Of a stretch of DNA of 64,000 nt, positions 17,544 through 27,750 are shown in pieces. The notes beneath the pieces are model-generated. The model was not told the origin of the DNA, did no database searches, and saw nothing but the letters and a program-made list of their open reading frames with translations. The position numbers and the translations under genes are program-made. How positions within the stretch are numbered: the first letter of the stretch is position 1; each line of letters begins with the position of its first letter. The DNA is from Pseudofulvimonas gallinarii (GTDB taxonomy: Bacteria > Pseudomonadota > Gammaproteobacteria > Xanthomonadales > UBA2363): positions 17,338 to 81,337 of the forward strand of contig NZ_SMAF01000013.1 in assembly GCF_004343305.1 (NCBI RefSeq), given 5' to 3'.

Positions 17544-18030
17544 CTAGACCACATGCGTCGTCAGGACCTCCTCCCCCAGCATGTCGGTGATCTTTACCGC
17601 AACGGTCGCCCCTCCCTCTGGTACGTCCAGCGTGTACTCGCCGGCCACGAAGTCGGCCTTGCGGGCGGGCACGTCGGCGTGGACCACGTTGAACACGACG
17701 CCGTCGTAATCGGTGTCGATCATCACGCTGTCTACCATGGTACGCCAGTCGGTGACCCTGGCTTGGACCACGCCGGACTGAGCTATGACAACGCCTTGGC
17801 CGAGACTGTCAACGGGCAGCGTGCAGTCCTGGTGCCACTCGGCGGTGCGCGCGCGCATGAAGTCGCGGGTCGCCTGGTAGATGGTGAAGGTCGGGTCCAG
17901 GGTGAAGTCCAGGGCGATCAGCTCGTCGCCCACCGCGTTCCACTTATCGCTGCCCGCGCGGCCGCCTGCGCCCACAGCCGGCTGGCGTTCTAGCGGGTGC
18001 TCCGAACGAATGTGCCGACCCCTTGGTCAC
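17544..18030 (-). pseudogene. C-terminal remnant, possibly of a DNA methyltransferase
   Basis: An open frame without a proper N-terminus, running from just after the TGA at 18027-18029 (HIRSEHPLERQPAVGAGG) to a stop at 17544. It contains SDKWNAVGDELIALDFTLDPTF, MIDTDYDGVVFNVVHADVP and KADFVAGEYTLDVPEGG, ending AVKITDMLGEEVL. From recall this resembles the C-terminal part of type III-like adenine methyltransferases of restriction-modification systems; no catalytic DPPY-type motif is present because that part is missing. It is in the same frame as the helicase-like fragment just upstream. The assignment is tentative. Confidence 0.45.
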
Positions 18031-18218
18031 CCGACCTCGCGATCCAGGCTGCGGCCAACACCAATAGCCTGCTGCGGGATACGCAGGAATGGCGGCCTTC
18101 CGGCTTCACGGCCAGAGAGCCAGTCCAGGATCTCGGCTATCGCGGGATACTGCTCATGGGAATAGCCGGAGTCACGCCAGCGAGCCAATTTTTCGGCGAT
18201 CAGTTGAGGCAGTTGCAT
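18027..18218 (-). pseudogene. N-terminal remnant, possibly of a restriction helicase
   Basis: ATG 18218 opens MQLPQLIAEKLARWRDSGYS followed by HEQYPAIAEILDWLSGREAGRPPFLRIPQ, then ends after a few more codons in TGA. The first 50 residues resemble, from recall, the start of DEAD/DEAH-type restriction subunits; the motor domains are absent. It starts 5 nt after vapC, so it was probably co-transcribed with the toxin-antitoxin pair. A deletion that removed the rest of this gene and the front of the methyltransferase gene would explain the arrangement. An in-frame GTG/ATG extension to 18248 overlaps vapC and is less likely. Confidence 0.4.
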
Positions 18219-18222
18219 GCAG

Positions 18223-18639
18223 TCAGCGTCCTGCTTTGGGAGAGACAAGTTCCAGCTTCGGATAGTAGGTGCGATACCGGCTGGCGTCCCGTGTCAGCAG
18301 CACCATGCCCTCTACGGCGGCATGCGCACCGATATAGAAATCCGGCAGCGGTGAGGTGCGGACACCCCTGGCCTGTCGGTATCGCAAGAAAGACTTGCCG
18401 GCAAGGAAGCCTGCCTCCCAGGGCAGCTCCAGACGAGTGAAAGTATCAAGGGACAGAGCCTCGTCCAGTTCCTCGATACGTTCGAACCCTACCGAGACTT
18501 CGGCATAAATGAGGGCGTTGATGCACAGTTCGGCTTCGGCAGCACAAGCCTCCAGATGGCCGGCTGACCAGTCATACCACGTTGGATCCTCTGTCAGCAC
18601 ATCCAGCAGGACGTTGGCGTCCACAAGCACACGTTTCAC
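18223..18639 (-). CDS. PIN-domain toxin, VapC family
   Basis: A 138-residue PIN-domain ribonuclease. The acidic metal-binding positions are visible: VDANVLLD near the N-terminus, YAEVSVGFE in the middle, PLPDFYIGAHA, and TRDASRYRTYYP at the end. VapC toxins cleave tRNA or rRNA when released from VapB. It follows the antitoxin gene by 6 nt and lies ahead of the restriction-like remnant. Confidence 0.88.
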   Translation of the reverse strand: MKRVLVDANVLLDVLTEDPTWYDWSAGHLEACAAEAELCINALIYAEVSVGFERIEELDEALSLDTFTRLELPWEAGFLAGKSFLRYRQARGVRTSPLPDFYIGAHAAVEGMVLLTRDASRYRTYYPKLELVSPKAGR

Positions 18640-18645
18640 GATGCT

Positions 18646-18894
18646 TCATTCGCCACGGGTCAGTTGCATGATTTCATCGGTGCTCATGCCGGCGGTTGCA
18701 CGACCACGCAAGCGGGCGGCCAGCCCGCCGCGACGGCTCTTGGCAGAACGGGCCAAGGTAGTGTCCGCCTCCCGCAAAGCCGCCACACGCACGAAGGTGG
18801 CCACCGGCAATCCCTGTAATTGGGCAGCACGGCGCAGGCGATCCTTGTCCTCGACGCTTAGGCGCAAGTCGAGACGGTCAGCAGCTACAGTCAT
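18646..18894 (-). CDS. Antitoxin, VapB-like, ribbon-helix-helix type
   Basis: An 82-residue protein starting at ATG 18894 with GGAGG seven bases upstream. The N-terminus RLDLRLSVEDKDRLRRAAQLQGLPVATFVRVAAL fits a ribbon-helix-helix DNA-binding domain (DUF1778/TacA-like); the C-terminal part (RGRATAGMSTDEIMQLTRGE) resembles toxin-wrapping tails of VapB proteins. It should repress its own operon, and a perfect inverted repeat sits right upstream of its ribosome-binding site. The longer frame to 18936 has no better start. Confidence 0.85.
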   Translation of the reverse strand: MTVAADRLDLRLSVEDKDRLRRAAQLQGLPVATFVRVAALREADTTLARSAKSRRGGLAARLRGRATAGMSTDEIMQLTRGE

Positions 18895-18906
18895 ATCGAA
18901 CCTCCA

Positions 18907-18927
18907 TGTACGGTACTCTACCGTACA
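18907..18927. promoter_or_regulatory. Perfect inverted repeat upstream of vapB (candidate operator)
   Basis: TGTACGGTA, a 3-nt centre, then TACCGTACA: a perfect 9-bp palindrome 13 bases before the vapB start. The position suits autoregulation by the VapB-VapC complex. Because lexA is divergent and starts 89 bases away, it could also serve that promoter. Confidence 0.6.
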
Positions 18928-18998
18928 GTCGGCCATCTGTCACCGTTGCGGCCAGTGAGACGGATCGGGGCGGCGGGCACTTGCGCCGGAGGCGGCAA

Positions 18999-19014
18999 CC
19001 ACATGAATATGTGG
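18999..19014 (+). promoter_or_regulatory. Palindrome at lexA start, candidate LexA operator
   Basis: CCACATGAATATGTGG is a perfect 6-4-6 inverted repeat ending two bases before the lexA ATG. LexA repressors bind such dyads and control their own gene. It does not match the Escherichia coli box (CTGT-N8-ACAG); mutasome-linked LexA proteins are known to use other boxes. A GGAGG lies at about 18987-18991, upstream of the dyad and too far from the ATG for ideal spacing. Confidence 0.5.
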
Positions 19015-19015
19015 C

Positions 19016-19651
19016 ATGGACCTTACCGACCGCCAGCAAGCCATCCTCGACTTCCTGCTCGCCTGGCAGGCGCAGCATGGGTACCCGCCGACACGTGCCG
19101 AGATCGCCCGCGCCTTCGGCTTCTCGCAGGCCCGCAGCGCCGAGGACCACCTGCGCGCGCTGGCGGCCAAGGGCGCCATCGCGCTGGAACCCGGGCGCTC
19201 ACGCGGCATCCGCGTGCTGCATTCGCCAGCCGGCGCAGCGACAACCGAGGCCGGTGAGTCGGACCTGCTGAACCTGCCGCTGGTCGGCCGGGTGGCCGCC
19301 GGTGCGCCGATCCTTTCCGATGCCCATATCGCCGGCCGCTACAGCATCGACCGCGCGCTGTTCCGGCCGCGGCCGCATTTCCTGCTGCGCGTCGAAGGCG
19401 AAAGCATGCGCGACGCCGGCATCCTCGACGGCGACCTCATCGCCGTGCATCGCACGCCGGTGGCGGAGCCGGGCCAGATCGTCGTCGCCCGCCTCGACGA
19501 CGAGATCACCGTCAAGCGCCTGCAGCGACTGAAGAACGGCCACTACGCGCTGCTGCCGGCCAATCCCGATTACGCGTCCATTCCGGTCGATCCGGACCGG
19601 CAGGCCTTCGCCATCGAAGGCCTGCATGTCGGCGTCATCCGTCGCGGCTGA
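19016..19651 (+). CDS. lexA: LexA repressor, mutasome-associated
   Basis: A 211-residue SOS repressor and S24 autopeptidase. The N-terminal winged helix begins [17 protein letters not shown] with [12 protein letters not shown] as recognition region. The self-cleavage site is Ala95-Gly96 (VAAGAPI); the catalytic dyad is Ser130 (EGESMRD) and Lys167 (EITVKRL). RecA filaments on damaged DNA would trigger cleavage and switch on the operon. The gene leads lexA-imuA-imuB-dnaE2 and is divergent from vapBC. A palindrome immediately before the start is a likely autoregulatory operator. Confidence 0.95.
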   Translation: MDLTDRQQAILDFLLAWQAQHGYPPTRAEIARAFGFSQARSAEDHLRALAAKGAIALEPGRSRGIRVLHSPAGAATTEAGESDLLNLPLVGRVAAGAPILSDAHIAGRYSIDRALFRPRPHFLLRVEGESMRDAGILDGDLIAVHRTPVAEPGQIVVARLDDEITVKRLQRLKNGHYALLPANPDYASIPVDPDRQAFAIEGLHVGVIRRG

Positions 19652-19661
19652 ACATGCGGCC

Positions 19662-20276
19662 ATGGCTGACAGCTCCGTCCTGGCCCTGCCCGTCCGCGGC
19701 GATGTGTGGCGCGGTCGCCGCCGCACCGCCCCGGTACCGGCGCTGCCCACCGGCCATGCCGGGCTCGATGCCCTGCTGCCCGCCCGCGGCTGGCCGGTCG
19801 GCATGCTGTGCGAGATCCTGCACGAGGGCGATGGCGTCGGCGAGCTGCGCGTGGTCATGCCTGCGCTGGCGCAACTGGCACGGCAGGCACGGCCGGTGAT
19901 CTGGATCGCGCCACCATACCAGCCCTATGCGCCGGCCCTGGATGCGCAGGGCCTGCCACCGGCCGGACAGCGCGTCATCCAGCCCGACAGCGATCGGCAG
20001 GCGCTGTGGGCGGCCGAACAGTGCCTGCGCGCCGGCAGTTGCGCGGCGGTGCTGCTGTGGCCGGCGAACCTGAGCATCACCGCTTCGCGACGCCTGCAAT
20101 TGGCGGCGGAAACCGGGCGCGGGCATGGCTTCGTCTTCCGCCACCGCCGCCACCTTGTCGACGCCAGCCCGGCACCGATCCGGCTGTCGGTGCGCCGCGA
20201 CCATGATTCCATCCGTATCCATCTGGACAAGTGCCGAGGCCTGCTGGCGCCGCCGGCCGAGGAGATCGCCCTGTGA
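19662..20276 (+). CDS. imuA: Translesion synthesis-associated protein ImuA
   Basis: A 204-residue RecA-fold/SulA-like protein, second gene of the mutasome operon. It shows PALPTGHAGLDALLPARGWPVGMLCEILHE and later GVGELRVVMPALAQLAR, the conserved start of ImuA. In Caulobacter and Pseudomonas ImuA is required for damage-induced mutagenesis together with ImuB and DnaE2. ATG 19662 was chosen 10 nt after the lexA stop; an in-frame start at 19626 would overlap lexA. The stop overlaps the next start codon (GTGA). Confidence 0.9.
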   Translation: MADSSVLALPVRGDVWRGRRRTAPVPALPTGHAGLDALLPARGWPVGMLCEILHEGDGVGELRVVMPALAQLARQARPVIWIAPPYQPYAPALDAQGLPPAGQRVIQPDSDRQALWAAEQCLRAGSCAAVLLWPANLSITASRRLQLAAETGRGHGFVFRHRRHLVDASPAPIRLSVRRDHDSIRIHLDKCRGLLAPPAEEIAL

Positions 20277-21751
20277 ACATGCGCGCGCCACTGTGGGCCT
20301 GTCTGCATCTTCGCGCACCGGCGCTGGCGGCCGTGCAGCGACGCCTGGCCTCGCCACCGTCGTTGCTGGCCGTCAGCGACGGGGCGGAAAACCGGCCTTG
20401 GATACTCGCCTGCTCGGCTGCCGCATCGACGGCGGGCGTGCGCCCCGGCCAGTCGCTGCCGGCGGCACGCGCACTGTGCCCGGCCCTGAAGGTGCAACGA
20501 CGCGATCCGGCCGCCGAACGTGAACTGCACGAACTGCTGGGCGCCTGGGCCTATGGCTACAGCGACCAGGTCAGCCTGGAACTGCCCGAAGCGGTGGCAC
20601 TGGAAGTGGGTGGCAGCCTGAAGCTGTTCCGCGGCTGGCCCAACCTGGAACGCCTGCTGCGCGAAGACCTGGCGCGGCTGGGACTGGAAGCCAGCCTGGC
20701 GCTCGCACCGCGTCCGCGCGCCGCCTGGCTGCTGGCCCGACGGCAGGACGGCCTGGTGGTCGAGGACGAGGTCCGGCTGCAGCAGCATCTGGATGCGCTG
20801 CCCATCGTCGAGGCCGGCCTGGCGGCCAGCGCCAGCGCCGCCCTGCGCGCCATGGGCTTCCTGCGCCTGCGCGAACTGGCGGCGTTGCCGCGCGACAGCC
20901 TCGGCCGGCGCATCGGCCCGGAAGCACTGGCGCAACTCGACCGCCTGTACGGCCGTGCACCCGATCCCCTGCCGCGCTGGCAACCGCCGGCGCACTTCGA
21001 ATCGACGCTGGAGTTCGATGCCCGGCCCACGGCCATCGAACCGCTGCTGTTCGCGCTGCGACGCCTGCTCAACGAACTGGCCGTCGTCCTGCATGCCCGC
21101 GACGGCGGCGTGCAGCACTTCCGCCTGTTGCTGCTGCACGAGGACCGGCCGGTGACCACCGTACCGGTAGGCCTGCTGCGTGCGGAGCGCGATCCGGCGC
21201 GTCTTCTGGAACTGACCCGCGCGCGCCTGGAACGGGTAGCGCTGCCGGCGCCCATAGCCGGCCTCGGCCTGATCGCCGATGCGCTGCCGCCCTTCCGTCC
21301 CGCCATCGCCGACCTGTTCGCACAGGCGCGGCCGGATGCCAGCGACTGGCCGCTGCTGCTGGAACGCCTGCGTGCACGACTCGGCGATGGCGCCATCCTC
21401 GAGCCGGTCGTCAGCGCCGACCACCGCCCCGAACGGGCCGGCACCCTGCGCGCCCTCGACCGAGACAGCGGTATCCCGGTGGCGTCACCCCGCACCGGCA
21501 GCGCATCCATCGGCCATGCACGGCAACTGGCGGAAACCCGACCGGTGTGGCTGCTGCCGCGACCCGTGCCCTTGCGCCAGCCGCCGCTGCGCATCGTCTC
21601 CGGCCCGGAGCGGCTGGAAAGCGGCTGGTGGGACGGCGGCGACGTGCGCCGCGACTACTACGTGGTGGAAACCCGCGAAGGCCAACGGGCCTGGGCCTAT
21701 TGCCCGCCCGGCCGGCGCGAAGGCTGGATGCTGCATGGCTGGTTCGCATGA
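20273..21751 (+). CDS. imuB: Y-family polymerase-like protein ImuB
   Basis: A 492-residue Y-family polymerase homologue. ImuB proteins lack the catalytic acidic residues and instead act as a hub that binds the beta clamp, ImuA and DnaE2. The N-terminus ([15 protein letters not shown]), [11 protein letters not shown], and the C-terminal [21 protein letters not shown] pattern ending GWMLHGWFA are characteristic. GTG 20273 overlaps the imuA stop and has GGAG at suitable spacing; ATG 20279 is the alternative start. Confidence 0.92.
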   Translation: MNMRAPLWACLHLRAPALAAVQRRLASPPSLLAVSDGAENRPWILACSAAASTAGVRPGQSLPAARALCPALKVQRRDPAAERELHELLGAWAYGYSDQVSLELPEAVALEVGGSLKLFRGWPNLERLLREDLARLGLEASLALAPRPRAAWLLARRQDGLVVEDEVRLQQHLDALPIVEAGLAASASAALRAMGFLRLRELAALPRDSLGRRIGPEALAQLDRLYGRAPDPLPRWQPPAHFESTLEFDARPTAIEPLLFALRRLLNELAVVLHARDGGVQHFRLLLLHEDRPVTTVPVGLLRAERDPARLLELTRARLERVALPAPIAGLGLIADALPPFRPAIADLFAQARPDASDWPLLLERLRARLGDGAILEPVVSADHRPERAGTLRALDRDSGIPVASPRTGSASIGHARQLAETRPVWLLPRPVPLRQPPLRIVSGPERLESGWWDGGDVRRDYYVVETREGQRAWAYCPPGRREGWMLHGWFA

Positions 21752-21935
21752 CGGTGAGGCCGCACCCGCCTCCGCCCGCGTCATCGCCCTGCCCACGGCA
21801 CCACGACAGGCACGACCGGGTGATGGCAGGCATGGCCATCACGCCGGGAAAGATCCTGGCTTTGCCGCGCAAGAAACACACGGCACACGCATAGCGCCTG
21901 AAACGCGTGCCGATGCGGACGCGACGGGCAAAGAC

Positions 21936-24900
21936 ATGCGCACCCACTCGTCCGCAGCGGCGACCGTCACGCCGCTGCACAGGACACGGCGCGCTGCGAT
22001 CCCCCATGCCCATACCGATGCATCCTGCACCGCGACATCGCCGTCTCCGGAGCCGGGCTACGCCGAACTGCATTGTCTGTCCGCCTTCAGCTTCGGTCGC
22101 GGCGCCAGCAGCGCCACGGAGCTGTTCGAACGCGCCCGCGAACTCGGCTATGCGGCGCTGGCCATCACCGACGAGTGCACGCTGGCCGGCATCGTGCGCG
22201 CCCTGGAAGCCAGCGAACGGACCGGCCTGCCACTGATCGTCGGCAGCAGCTTCCGCCTCGCCTGCGGATTGCGCTGCGTCCTGCTCTGCGAAGACCTCGC
22301 CGGTTACCAGCGCCTGTGCCAGCTCATCACCACCGCGCGGCGCCGTTGCGACAAGGGCCGGTACGAACTGCAGCGCGGCGATCTCGAAGACGGCGACAAC
22401 ACCGGCCTGCTGGCACTGTGGCTGCCCGGCACGCACCCCGATCCCGATGAAGCGCAATGGTTGCGTGCGCGGTTCCCCGACCGGACCTGGCTGGCGGTGG
22501 AACTGCATCGCGAACACGACGACGAAGCGCGCCTGCGGCAGCTGCTCGATTTCGCCGCCATGCACGGCCTGCCCTGCGTCGCCAGCGGCGACGTGCACAT
22601 GCACCTGCGCAGCCGGCGCGCATTGCAGGATGCGCTTACCGCCATCCGGCTCAACACCACGCTGGCCGAAGCCGGCACGCGCCTGTTCGGCAATGGCGAG
22701 CGCCACCTGCGCAGCCGGCGCGCACTCGCCGCCATCCATCCGCCGGCCCTGCTCGCCGAAACCCTGCGCATCGCCGCACGCTGCCGTTTCAACCTGCGCG
22801 ACGTGCACTACCAGTATCCGCGCGAACTGGTGCCCGCCGGCCACACGCCCACGTCCTGGTTGCGCGCGCTGACCGCCGAAGGCGCGCGGCGACGCTGGCC
22901 GCAGGGCCTGCCGGAGGCGATCCACGCGCGCATCGAACACGAGCTGGCGATCATCGCCCGCCTGCGCTACGAGGCCTTCTTCCTCACCGTGCAGGACATT
23001 GTCCGCGAGGCGCGCGAGCGCGGCATCCTCTGCCAGGGCCGCGGTTCCGCCGCCAACTCGGCGGTCTGCTATGCCCTGGGCATCACCGCCGTGAATCCCG
23101 AACACCACCAGCTGCTGTTCGGCCGCTTCATCTCCGAGGAACGCAACGAGCCGCCCGACATCGACGTCGATTTCGAACACGAACGGCGCGAGGAGATCAT
23201 CCAGTACGTGTACGGCAAGTACGGCCGCGAGCGCGCCGCGCTGGCCGCCACCGTGATCCGCTGGCAACCGCGCAGTGCCGTGCGCGAACTGGCCAAGGTG
23301 CTGGGCCTGTCGCGCGACCAGCAGGACGCGCTCAGCCATGCCTTCGGGCGCGGCCAGGGCGGCGTCGACATCGATCTGCGCCTGCGCGAAGCCGGCGTCG
23401 ATCCGGAATCGCCGCTGATCCGCCGCCTGCTGTGGCTGCTGCCGCAGCTCATCGGCCTGCCACGGCACCTGTCGCAGCATGTCGGCGGCTTCGTCATCGC
23501 CGACCAGCCGCTGTGGCAGCTGGTGCCGGTGGAAAACGCCGCCATGGCCGAACGCAGCATCATCCAGTGGGACAAGGACGACCTGGAAGAGCTGAAGCTG
23601 CTGAAGGTCGATGTGCTGGCGCTGGGCATGCTCAGTTGCCTGCGCCGCTGCCTGGACAGCTACACGCGCCTGCGCGGCCGGCCACTGGAACTGGCCACCA
23701 TTCCCGCCGACGACCGCGCCACCTACGACATGCTCCAGCGCGGTGATTCCATCGGCGTGTTCCAGGTCGAATCGCGCGCGCAGATGGCCATGCTGCCGCG
23801 CCTGAAACCGGCCTGTTTCTACGACCTGGTGGTGCAGGTCGCCATCGTGCGCCCCGGCCCGATCCAGGGCGGCATGGTGCATCCCTACCTGCGTCGGCGC
23901 AGCGGCGCCGAAAAGGTGGACTATCCCAGTGCAGCGGTGAAAGGCGTCCTGCACCGCACGCTGGGCGTGCCGATCTTCCAGGAACAGGTGATGGCGCTGG
24001 CCATGGTCGCCGCCGGCTTCAGCGAGGGCGAAGCCGACCAGCTGCGCCGCTCGATGGCGGCCTGGAAACGCCGGGGCGGCCTGGAAAAGTGGCGCACGCG
24101 CATCCTCGAGGGCATGGCCGCGAACGGTTATGACGACGACTATGCCGAACGCATCTTCGAGCAGATCAAGGGCTTCGGCGACTATGGCTTCCCGGAATCG
24201 CACGCTGCCAGCTTCGCGCTGCTGACCTACGTCTCGGCGTGGTTCAAATGCCACGAACCGGCGATCTTCTTCGCCGCCCTGCTCGACAGCCTGCCCATGG
24301 GTTTCTATGCGCCGGCGCAGCTGGTCGCACAGGCGCGACGCGATGGCGTGCCGGTGCTGCCGGTGGACGTGCGTGCCAGCGGCGCCGGCAGCCTGCTGGT
24401 ACCCGATGCCACCGGCCGCCTGGCCTTGCGGCTGGGCCTGGATCGCGTCAACGGCCTGGGCTGCGAAGCCATCGAACGACTGCTCGCCGCCCGTGCACAG
24501 GCGCCGTTCCGCGATGTCGGCGACCTCGCCCGCCGCGCCGGACTGGACCGGCGCACGCTGCAGGTCCTGGCCCAGGCCGGCGCCCTGCGCCAGCTGGCCG
24601 GCCACCGTCATCGTGCCGCCTGGGCGATCGCCGGCACCGAAGCGGCACGCAGCGGCCTGGCGCTGGCCGACGACAGCGCCCGCGAAGCACGCGTCACCCT
24701 GCGACCGCCAGGCTTCGCCGACGACATCCACGCCGACTACGCCGGCCTGGGCTTCAGCCTGCAGGGCCATCCGCTGCAGCTGCTGCGGCCGCGCCTGCAC
24801 GCCCGCGGCGTGCTGCGCGCGAAGGATCTGGAAGATCGCGGCCACGGCCAGTCCGTGCGCGTCGCCGGCCTGGTGACCACGCGGCAACGCCCGGGCACCG

Positions 24901-25130
24901 CCTCGGGCGTCACCTTCGTCACCCTGGAGGACGAAACCGGCCTGGTGAACCTGATCGTCTGGCCGGCCATCGCCCTGCGCGACCGGCGTGCGCTGCTGGA
25001 GTCATCGCTGCTCGGCGTGCGCGGCACCCTGCAGTTCGCCGAAGGCGTGCGGCATGTCATCGCCGAACGCCTCTACAACCTCAGCGACCGCCTTCCCGGC
25101 CTGCGCAGCGAAAGCCGCGATTTCCAGTAA
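21936..25130 (+). CDS. dnaE2: Error-prone DNA polymerase III alpha subunit DnaE2
   Basis: A 1064-residue C-family polymerase for translesion synthesis. The PHP domain starts near residue 44 ([14 protein letters not shown]), the palm carries [17 protein letters not shown] and the catalytic aspartates in [11 protein letters not shown] (about 407-417), and an OB-fold sits near the C-terminus ([15 protein letters not shown]). It lacks proofreading and works with ImuA and ImuB at stalled forks. The length matches the family (about 1050). The frame extends upstream to ATG 21735, overlapping imuB by 17 nt; ATG 21936 was preferred because the intervening 67 residues are low-complexity and not part of the fold. 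Confidence 0.93.
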   Translation: MRTHSSAAATVTPLHRTRRAAIPHAHTDASCTATSPSPEPGYAELHCLSAFSFGRGASSATELFERARELGYAALAITDECTLAGIVRALEASERTGLPLIVGSSFRLACGLRCVLLCEDLAGYQRLCQLITTARRRCDKGRYELQRGDLEDGDNTGLLALWLPGTHPDPDEAQWLRARFPDRTWLAVELHREHDDEARLRQLLDFAAMHGLPCVASGDVHMHLRSRRALQDALTAIRLNTTLAEAGTRLFGNGERHLRSRRALAAIHPPALLAETLRIAARCRFNLRDVHYQYPRELVPAGHTPTSWLRALTAEGARRRWPQGLPEAIHARIEHELAIIARLRYEAFFLTVQDIVREARERGILCQGRGSAANSAVCYALGITAVNPEHHQLLFGRFISEERNEPPDIDVDFEHERREEIIQYVYGKYGRERAALAATVIRWQPRSAVRELAKVLGLSRDQQDALSHAFGRGQGGVDIDLRLREAGVDPESPLIRRLLWLLPQLIGLPRHLSQHVGGFVIADQPLWQLVPVENAAMAERSIIQWDKDDLEELKLLKVDVLALGMLSCLRRCLDSYTRLRGRPLELATIPADDRATYDMLQRGDSIGVFQVESRAQMAMLPRLKPACFYDLVVQVAIVRPGPIQGGMVHPYLRRRSGAEKVDYPSAAVKGVLHRTLGVPIFQEQVMALAMVAAGFSEGEADQLRRSMAAWKRRGGLEKWRTRILEGMAANGYDDDYAERIFEQIKGFGDYGFPESHAASFALLTYVSAWFKCHEPAIFFAALLDSLPMGFYAPAQLVAQARRDGVPVLPVDVRASGAGSLLVPDATGRLALRLGLDRVNGLGCEAIERLLAARAQAPFRDVGDLARRAGLDRRTLQVLAQAGALRQLAGHRHRAAWAIAGTEAARSGLALADDSAREARVTLRPPGFADDIHADYAGLGFSLQGHPLQLLRPRLHARGVLRAKDLEDRGHGQSVRVAGLVTTRQRPGTASGVTFVTLEDETGLVNLIVWPAIALRDRRALLESSLLGVRGTLQFAEGVRHVIAERLYNLSDRLPGLRSESRDFQ

Positions 25131-25245
25131 GGCGCGGCGTCCTGTCGCGGCAGCAGCGGAAACCCGCCTGCACGGGCGCCAACCAGCCGGCTGCGCGCGC
25201 CGGGCTGGTATCATGCCCGCCCTTTCCGACTGCCGGCGTCCTCGC

Positions 25246-26295
25246 ATGAGCCACAGCGAATCCCCAGGCCTGAGCTACCGCGACGCCGGTGTCGACATCG
25301 ACGCCGGCAATGCCCTGGTCGAGCGCATCAAGCCCGCCGTCGCCCGCACCCGCCGCCCGGAAGTGCTGGGTGGACTGGGCGGCTTCGGCGCCCTGTTCGA
25401 GATCCCGCCGGGACGCTGGAAGCATCCCGTCCTGGTCTCCGGCACCGATGGCGTCGGCACCAAGCTGAAGCTGGCGCAGCAGCTGGACCGCCACGACGGC
25501 ATCGGCATCGACCTGGTCGGCATGTGCGTCAACGACGTGCTGGTCCAGGGCGCCGAGCCGCTGTTCTTCCTCGACTATTTCGCTTGCGGCAAGCTCAGTG
25601 TCGACACCGCCGCCGCGGTCGTCACCAGCATCGCCCGTGGCTGCGAGCTGGCCGGTTGCGCGCTGGTCGGTGGCGAAACCGCCGAGATGCCCGGCATGTA
25701 CGGCGACGGTGAATACGACCTGGCCGGATTCTGCGTCGGCGCCGTGGAGAAGGACGCCATCCACGACGGCAGCCGGATCCAGCCCGGCGACGTGCTGCTC
25801 GGCATCGGCTCCAGCGGTGCGCACAGCAACGGCTATTCGCTGATCCGCCGCATCGTCGACCTGGACCGCGATGCCCTGAGGCGCGACATCGATGGCGCGT
25901 CGCTGGCCGATCGCCTGCTCGAGCCGACGCGCATCTACGTCAAACCCATCCTCGGACTGCTGGCCACCGGTGCCGCCGTGCATGGCATGGCGCACATCAC
26001 CGGCGGCGGCCTGAGCGAGAACATCATCCGCGTCGTGCCGGAAGGCCTGGGCCTTCGCATCGACCCGCATGCATGGACGCGTCCAGCCCTGTTCGACTGG
26101 CTGCAGCGCACCGGCAAGGTCGCCGATGCGGAGATGTGGCGCACCTTCAACTGCGGCATCGGCTACGTGCTGATCCTGCCGGCCTCTGCCGTCGACGGCG
26201 CGCGCGCGCATCTGGACCGTGTCGGCTGGCCGAGCTGGGTGATCGGTGAAGTCACCGCGCAAAGCGGTGGCGAGCGCGTGCGCTTCGCTGGATGA
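25246..26295 (+). CDS. purM: Phosphoribosylformylglycinamidine cyclo-ligase
   Basis: A 349-residue cytoplasmic enzyme making aminoimidazole ribotide (AIR), the fifth step of purine synthesis. Conserved motifs: [53 protein letters not shown] and [13 protein letters not shown] 25246 starts [22 protein letters not shown], matching the family N-terminus; the upstream frame runs into the end of dnaE2. It overlaps purN by 4 nt. Confidence 0.97.
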   Translation: MSHSESPGLSYRDAGVDIDAGNALVERIKPAVARTRRPEVLGGLGGFGALFEIPPGRWKHPVLVSGTDGVGTKLKLAQQLDRHDGIGIDLVGMCVNDVLVQGAEPLFFLDYFACGKLSVDTAAAVVTSIARGCELAGCALVGGETAEMPGMYGDGEYDLAGFCVGAVEKDAIHDGSRIQPGDVLLGIGSSGAHSNGYSLIRRIVDLDRDALRRDIDGASLADRLLEPTRIYVKPILGLLATGAAVHGMAHITGGGLSENIIRVVPEGLGLRIDPHAWTRPALFDWLQRTGKVADAEMWRTFNCGIGYVLILPASAVDGARAHLDRVGWPSWVIGEVTAQSGGERVRFAG

Positions 26296-26978
26296 CGGCC
26301 GCAGCACGCATCGCCGTGCTGGTATCCGGGCGCGGCAGCAACCTGCAGGCCCTGATCGACGCGCAGGCAAACGGTCGCCTGCCGGGCCGGATCGTCGTCG
26401 TCGGCAGCAACAAGCCCGACTGCGCGGCGCTGGATCGGGCGACGGCCGCAGGCATCGACACCTTCGCGCTGCGCCAGCGCGACTTCGCCGACCGCGAGGC
26501 GATGGATGCCGCCCTGGATGCCGAACTGCGCCGGCACTCGCCGGGCCTGGTCGTCCTCGCCGGCTTCATGCGCATCCTGTCGCCGACGATGGTGGCGGGC
26601 TGGCCAGGACGCATGCTCAACATCCATCCGTCGCTGCTGCCGAAGTATCCCGGCCTGGACACGCACGCCCGCGCACTGGCGGCCGGCGACAGCGAACATG
26701 GCGCCAGCGTCCACTACGTGATTCCCGAGCTGGATGCCGGACCGGTGATCGCCCAGGTGCGCATTCCCGTGCTCGCCGGCGACACGCCGGACGCGCTGGC
26801 GCAGCGGCTGCTTCTGCGCGAGCATGCCCTGATGGTGGCGGCCATCGCACTGGTCGCCGCCGGCGACGTGCAATTGACGCCAGCCGGCATTCAGTTCAGT
26901 GGCGCGACACTCGCCGCTCCCCTGCGCTTGAATGACGACGATGTCCTGGTTGCCGATAACGACGCTGCTGCTCGCTAG
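26292..26978 (+). CDS. purN: Phosphoribosylglycinamide formyltransferase
   Basis: A 228-residue enzyme transferring a formyl group from 10-formyl-THF to glycinamide ribonucleotide. [10 protein letters not shown] lies near the N-terminus, and the catalytic Asn/His in [21 protein letters not shown] with Asp in [10 protein letters not shown] are present. Translationally coupled to purM (ATGA overlap), and its 3' end overlaps the next gene. The C-terminal tail is somewhat longer than in E. coli PurN. Confidence 0.96.
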   Translation: MTAAARIAVLVSGRGSNLQALIDAQANGRLPGRIVVVGSNKPDCAALDRATAAGIDTFALRQRDFADREAMDAALDAELRRHSPGLVVLAGFMRILSPTMVAGWPGRMLNIHPSLLPKYPGLDTHARALAAGDSEHGASVHYVIPELDAGPVIAQVRIPVLAGDTPDALAQRLLLREHALMVAAIALVAAGDVQLTPAGIQFSGATLAAPLRLNDDDVLVADNDAAAR

Positions 26979-27663
26979 TCTCCTCGCCACCGCGGTGGCG
27001 ACGCCCGTCCTCGCCGACAACACACCGCTCGCGCCGTACCGTGCCGACTACGAAGTGCACCGCAATGGCAAGGCCATCGGCTCCAGCCATACCGAGCTGA
27101 TCCGCCAGGGCGAGACGTGGACCTGGCGCTCGCAGACCGCCGGTGAACGCGGCATGGCCTGGATGGTCGGCCTGAAGGTCGAGCAGTCGATGGATTTCCA
27201 GTGGCAGGACGACCTGCCGCGGCCGATGCGCTCGACCTACGAGCAGCAGGCGACGCTGGGCAACCGCAGCGTCGAAGTGGCGTACGACTGGAGCGCGCAG
27301 CGCTATCACCTGAAGGACCGCAAGGGCGATCACACGCATGCGCTGGAAACCGGCGCCACCGACCGCTACGGCAGCGGCGTCAGCGTGGCGGCGATGCTGG
27401 CGCGCGGCGAAACCGACTTCACGCTCAAGGTGGCGCACGCCGACGGCCTGCGCGACTGGCGCTTCCGGGTAACCGGCGAGGAGACCCTCGAATCACCGGG
27501 CGGGCCGGTGCGCACGCTCCGCGTCGAACGCGTCCGCGATGATGACGATCGCAGCACGGTCACGTGGGTCGATCCGGCACGCAACTATGTCGTGGTGCGC
27601 ATGCTGCAGGTCGAGGACGGCGACCGCACCGAATCGCGGCTGCGCGGTTACACCGCGCGCTGA
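26932..27663 (+). CDS. DUF3108 domain protein, exported
   Basis: A 243-residue protein with an N-terminal signal peptide ([22 protein letters not shown]) and a beta-rich DUF3108 domain (YRADYEVHRNGKAIGSS, later VSVAAMLARGETDF and TWVDPARNYVVVRM). DUF3108 proteins are found next to purN in many gammaproteobacteria; their role is unknown, probably periplasmic or outer-membrane-facing. The start overlaps purN by 47 nt; ATG 26941 is an equally good start. Confidence 0.82.
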   Translation: MTTMSWLPITTLLLASLLATAVATPVLADNTPLAPYRADYEVHRNGKAIGSSHTELIRQGETWTWRSQTAGERGMAWMVGLKVEQSMDFQWQDDLPRPMRSTYEQQATLGNRSVEVAYDWSAQRYHLKDRKGDHTHALETGATDRYGSGVSVAAMLARGETDFTLKVAHADGLRDWRFRVTGEETLESPGGPVRTLRVERVRDDDDRSTVTWVDPARNYVVVRMLQVEDGDRTESRLRGYTAR

Positions 27664-27750
27664 GGCAAGCTTCCGCCACGGCCGTCTGTTTTTCCTGTCA
27701 ACACGGGTCCGGCAAGAACCGGCGATACCTGGAGCGTCCCCGGTCGGGCT

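Noticed and set aside
21411..24887. Minus-strand frame of 1158 codons opposite imuB and dnaE2
   Set aside because: Shadow of dnaE2: composition dominated by Gln, Ala, Gly, Asp and His with no domain; dnaE2 on the plus strand is unambiguous.
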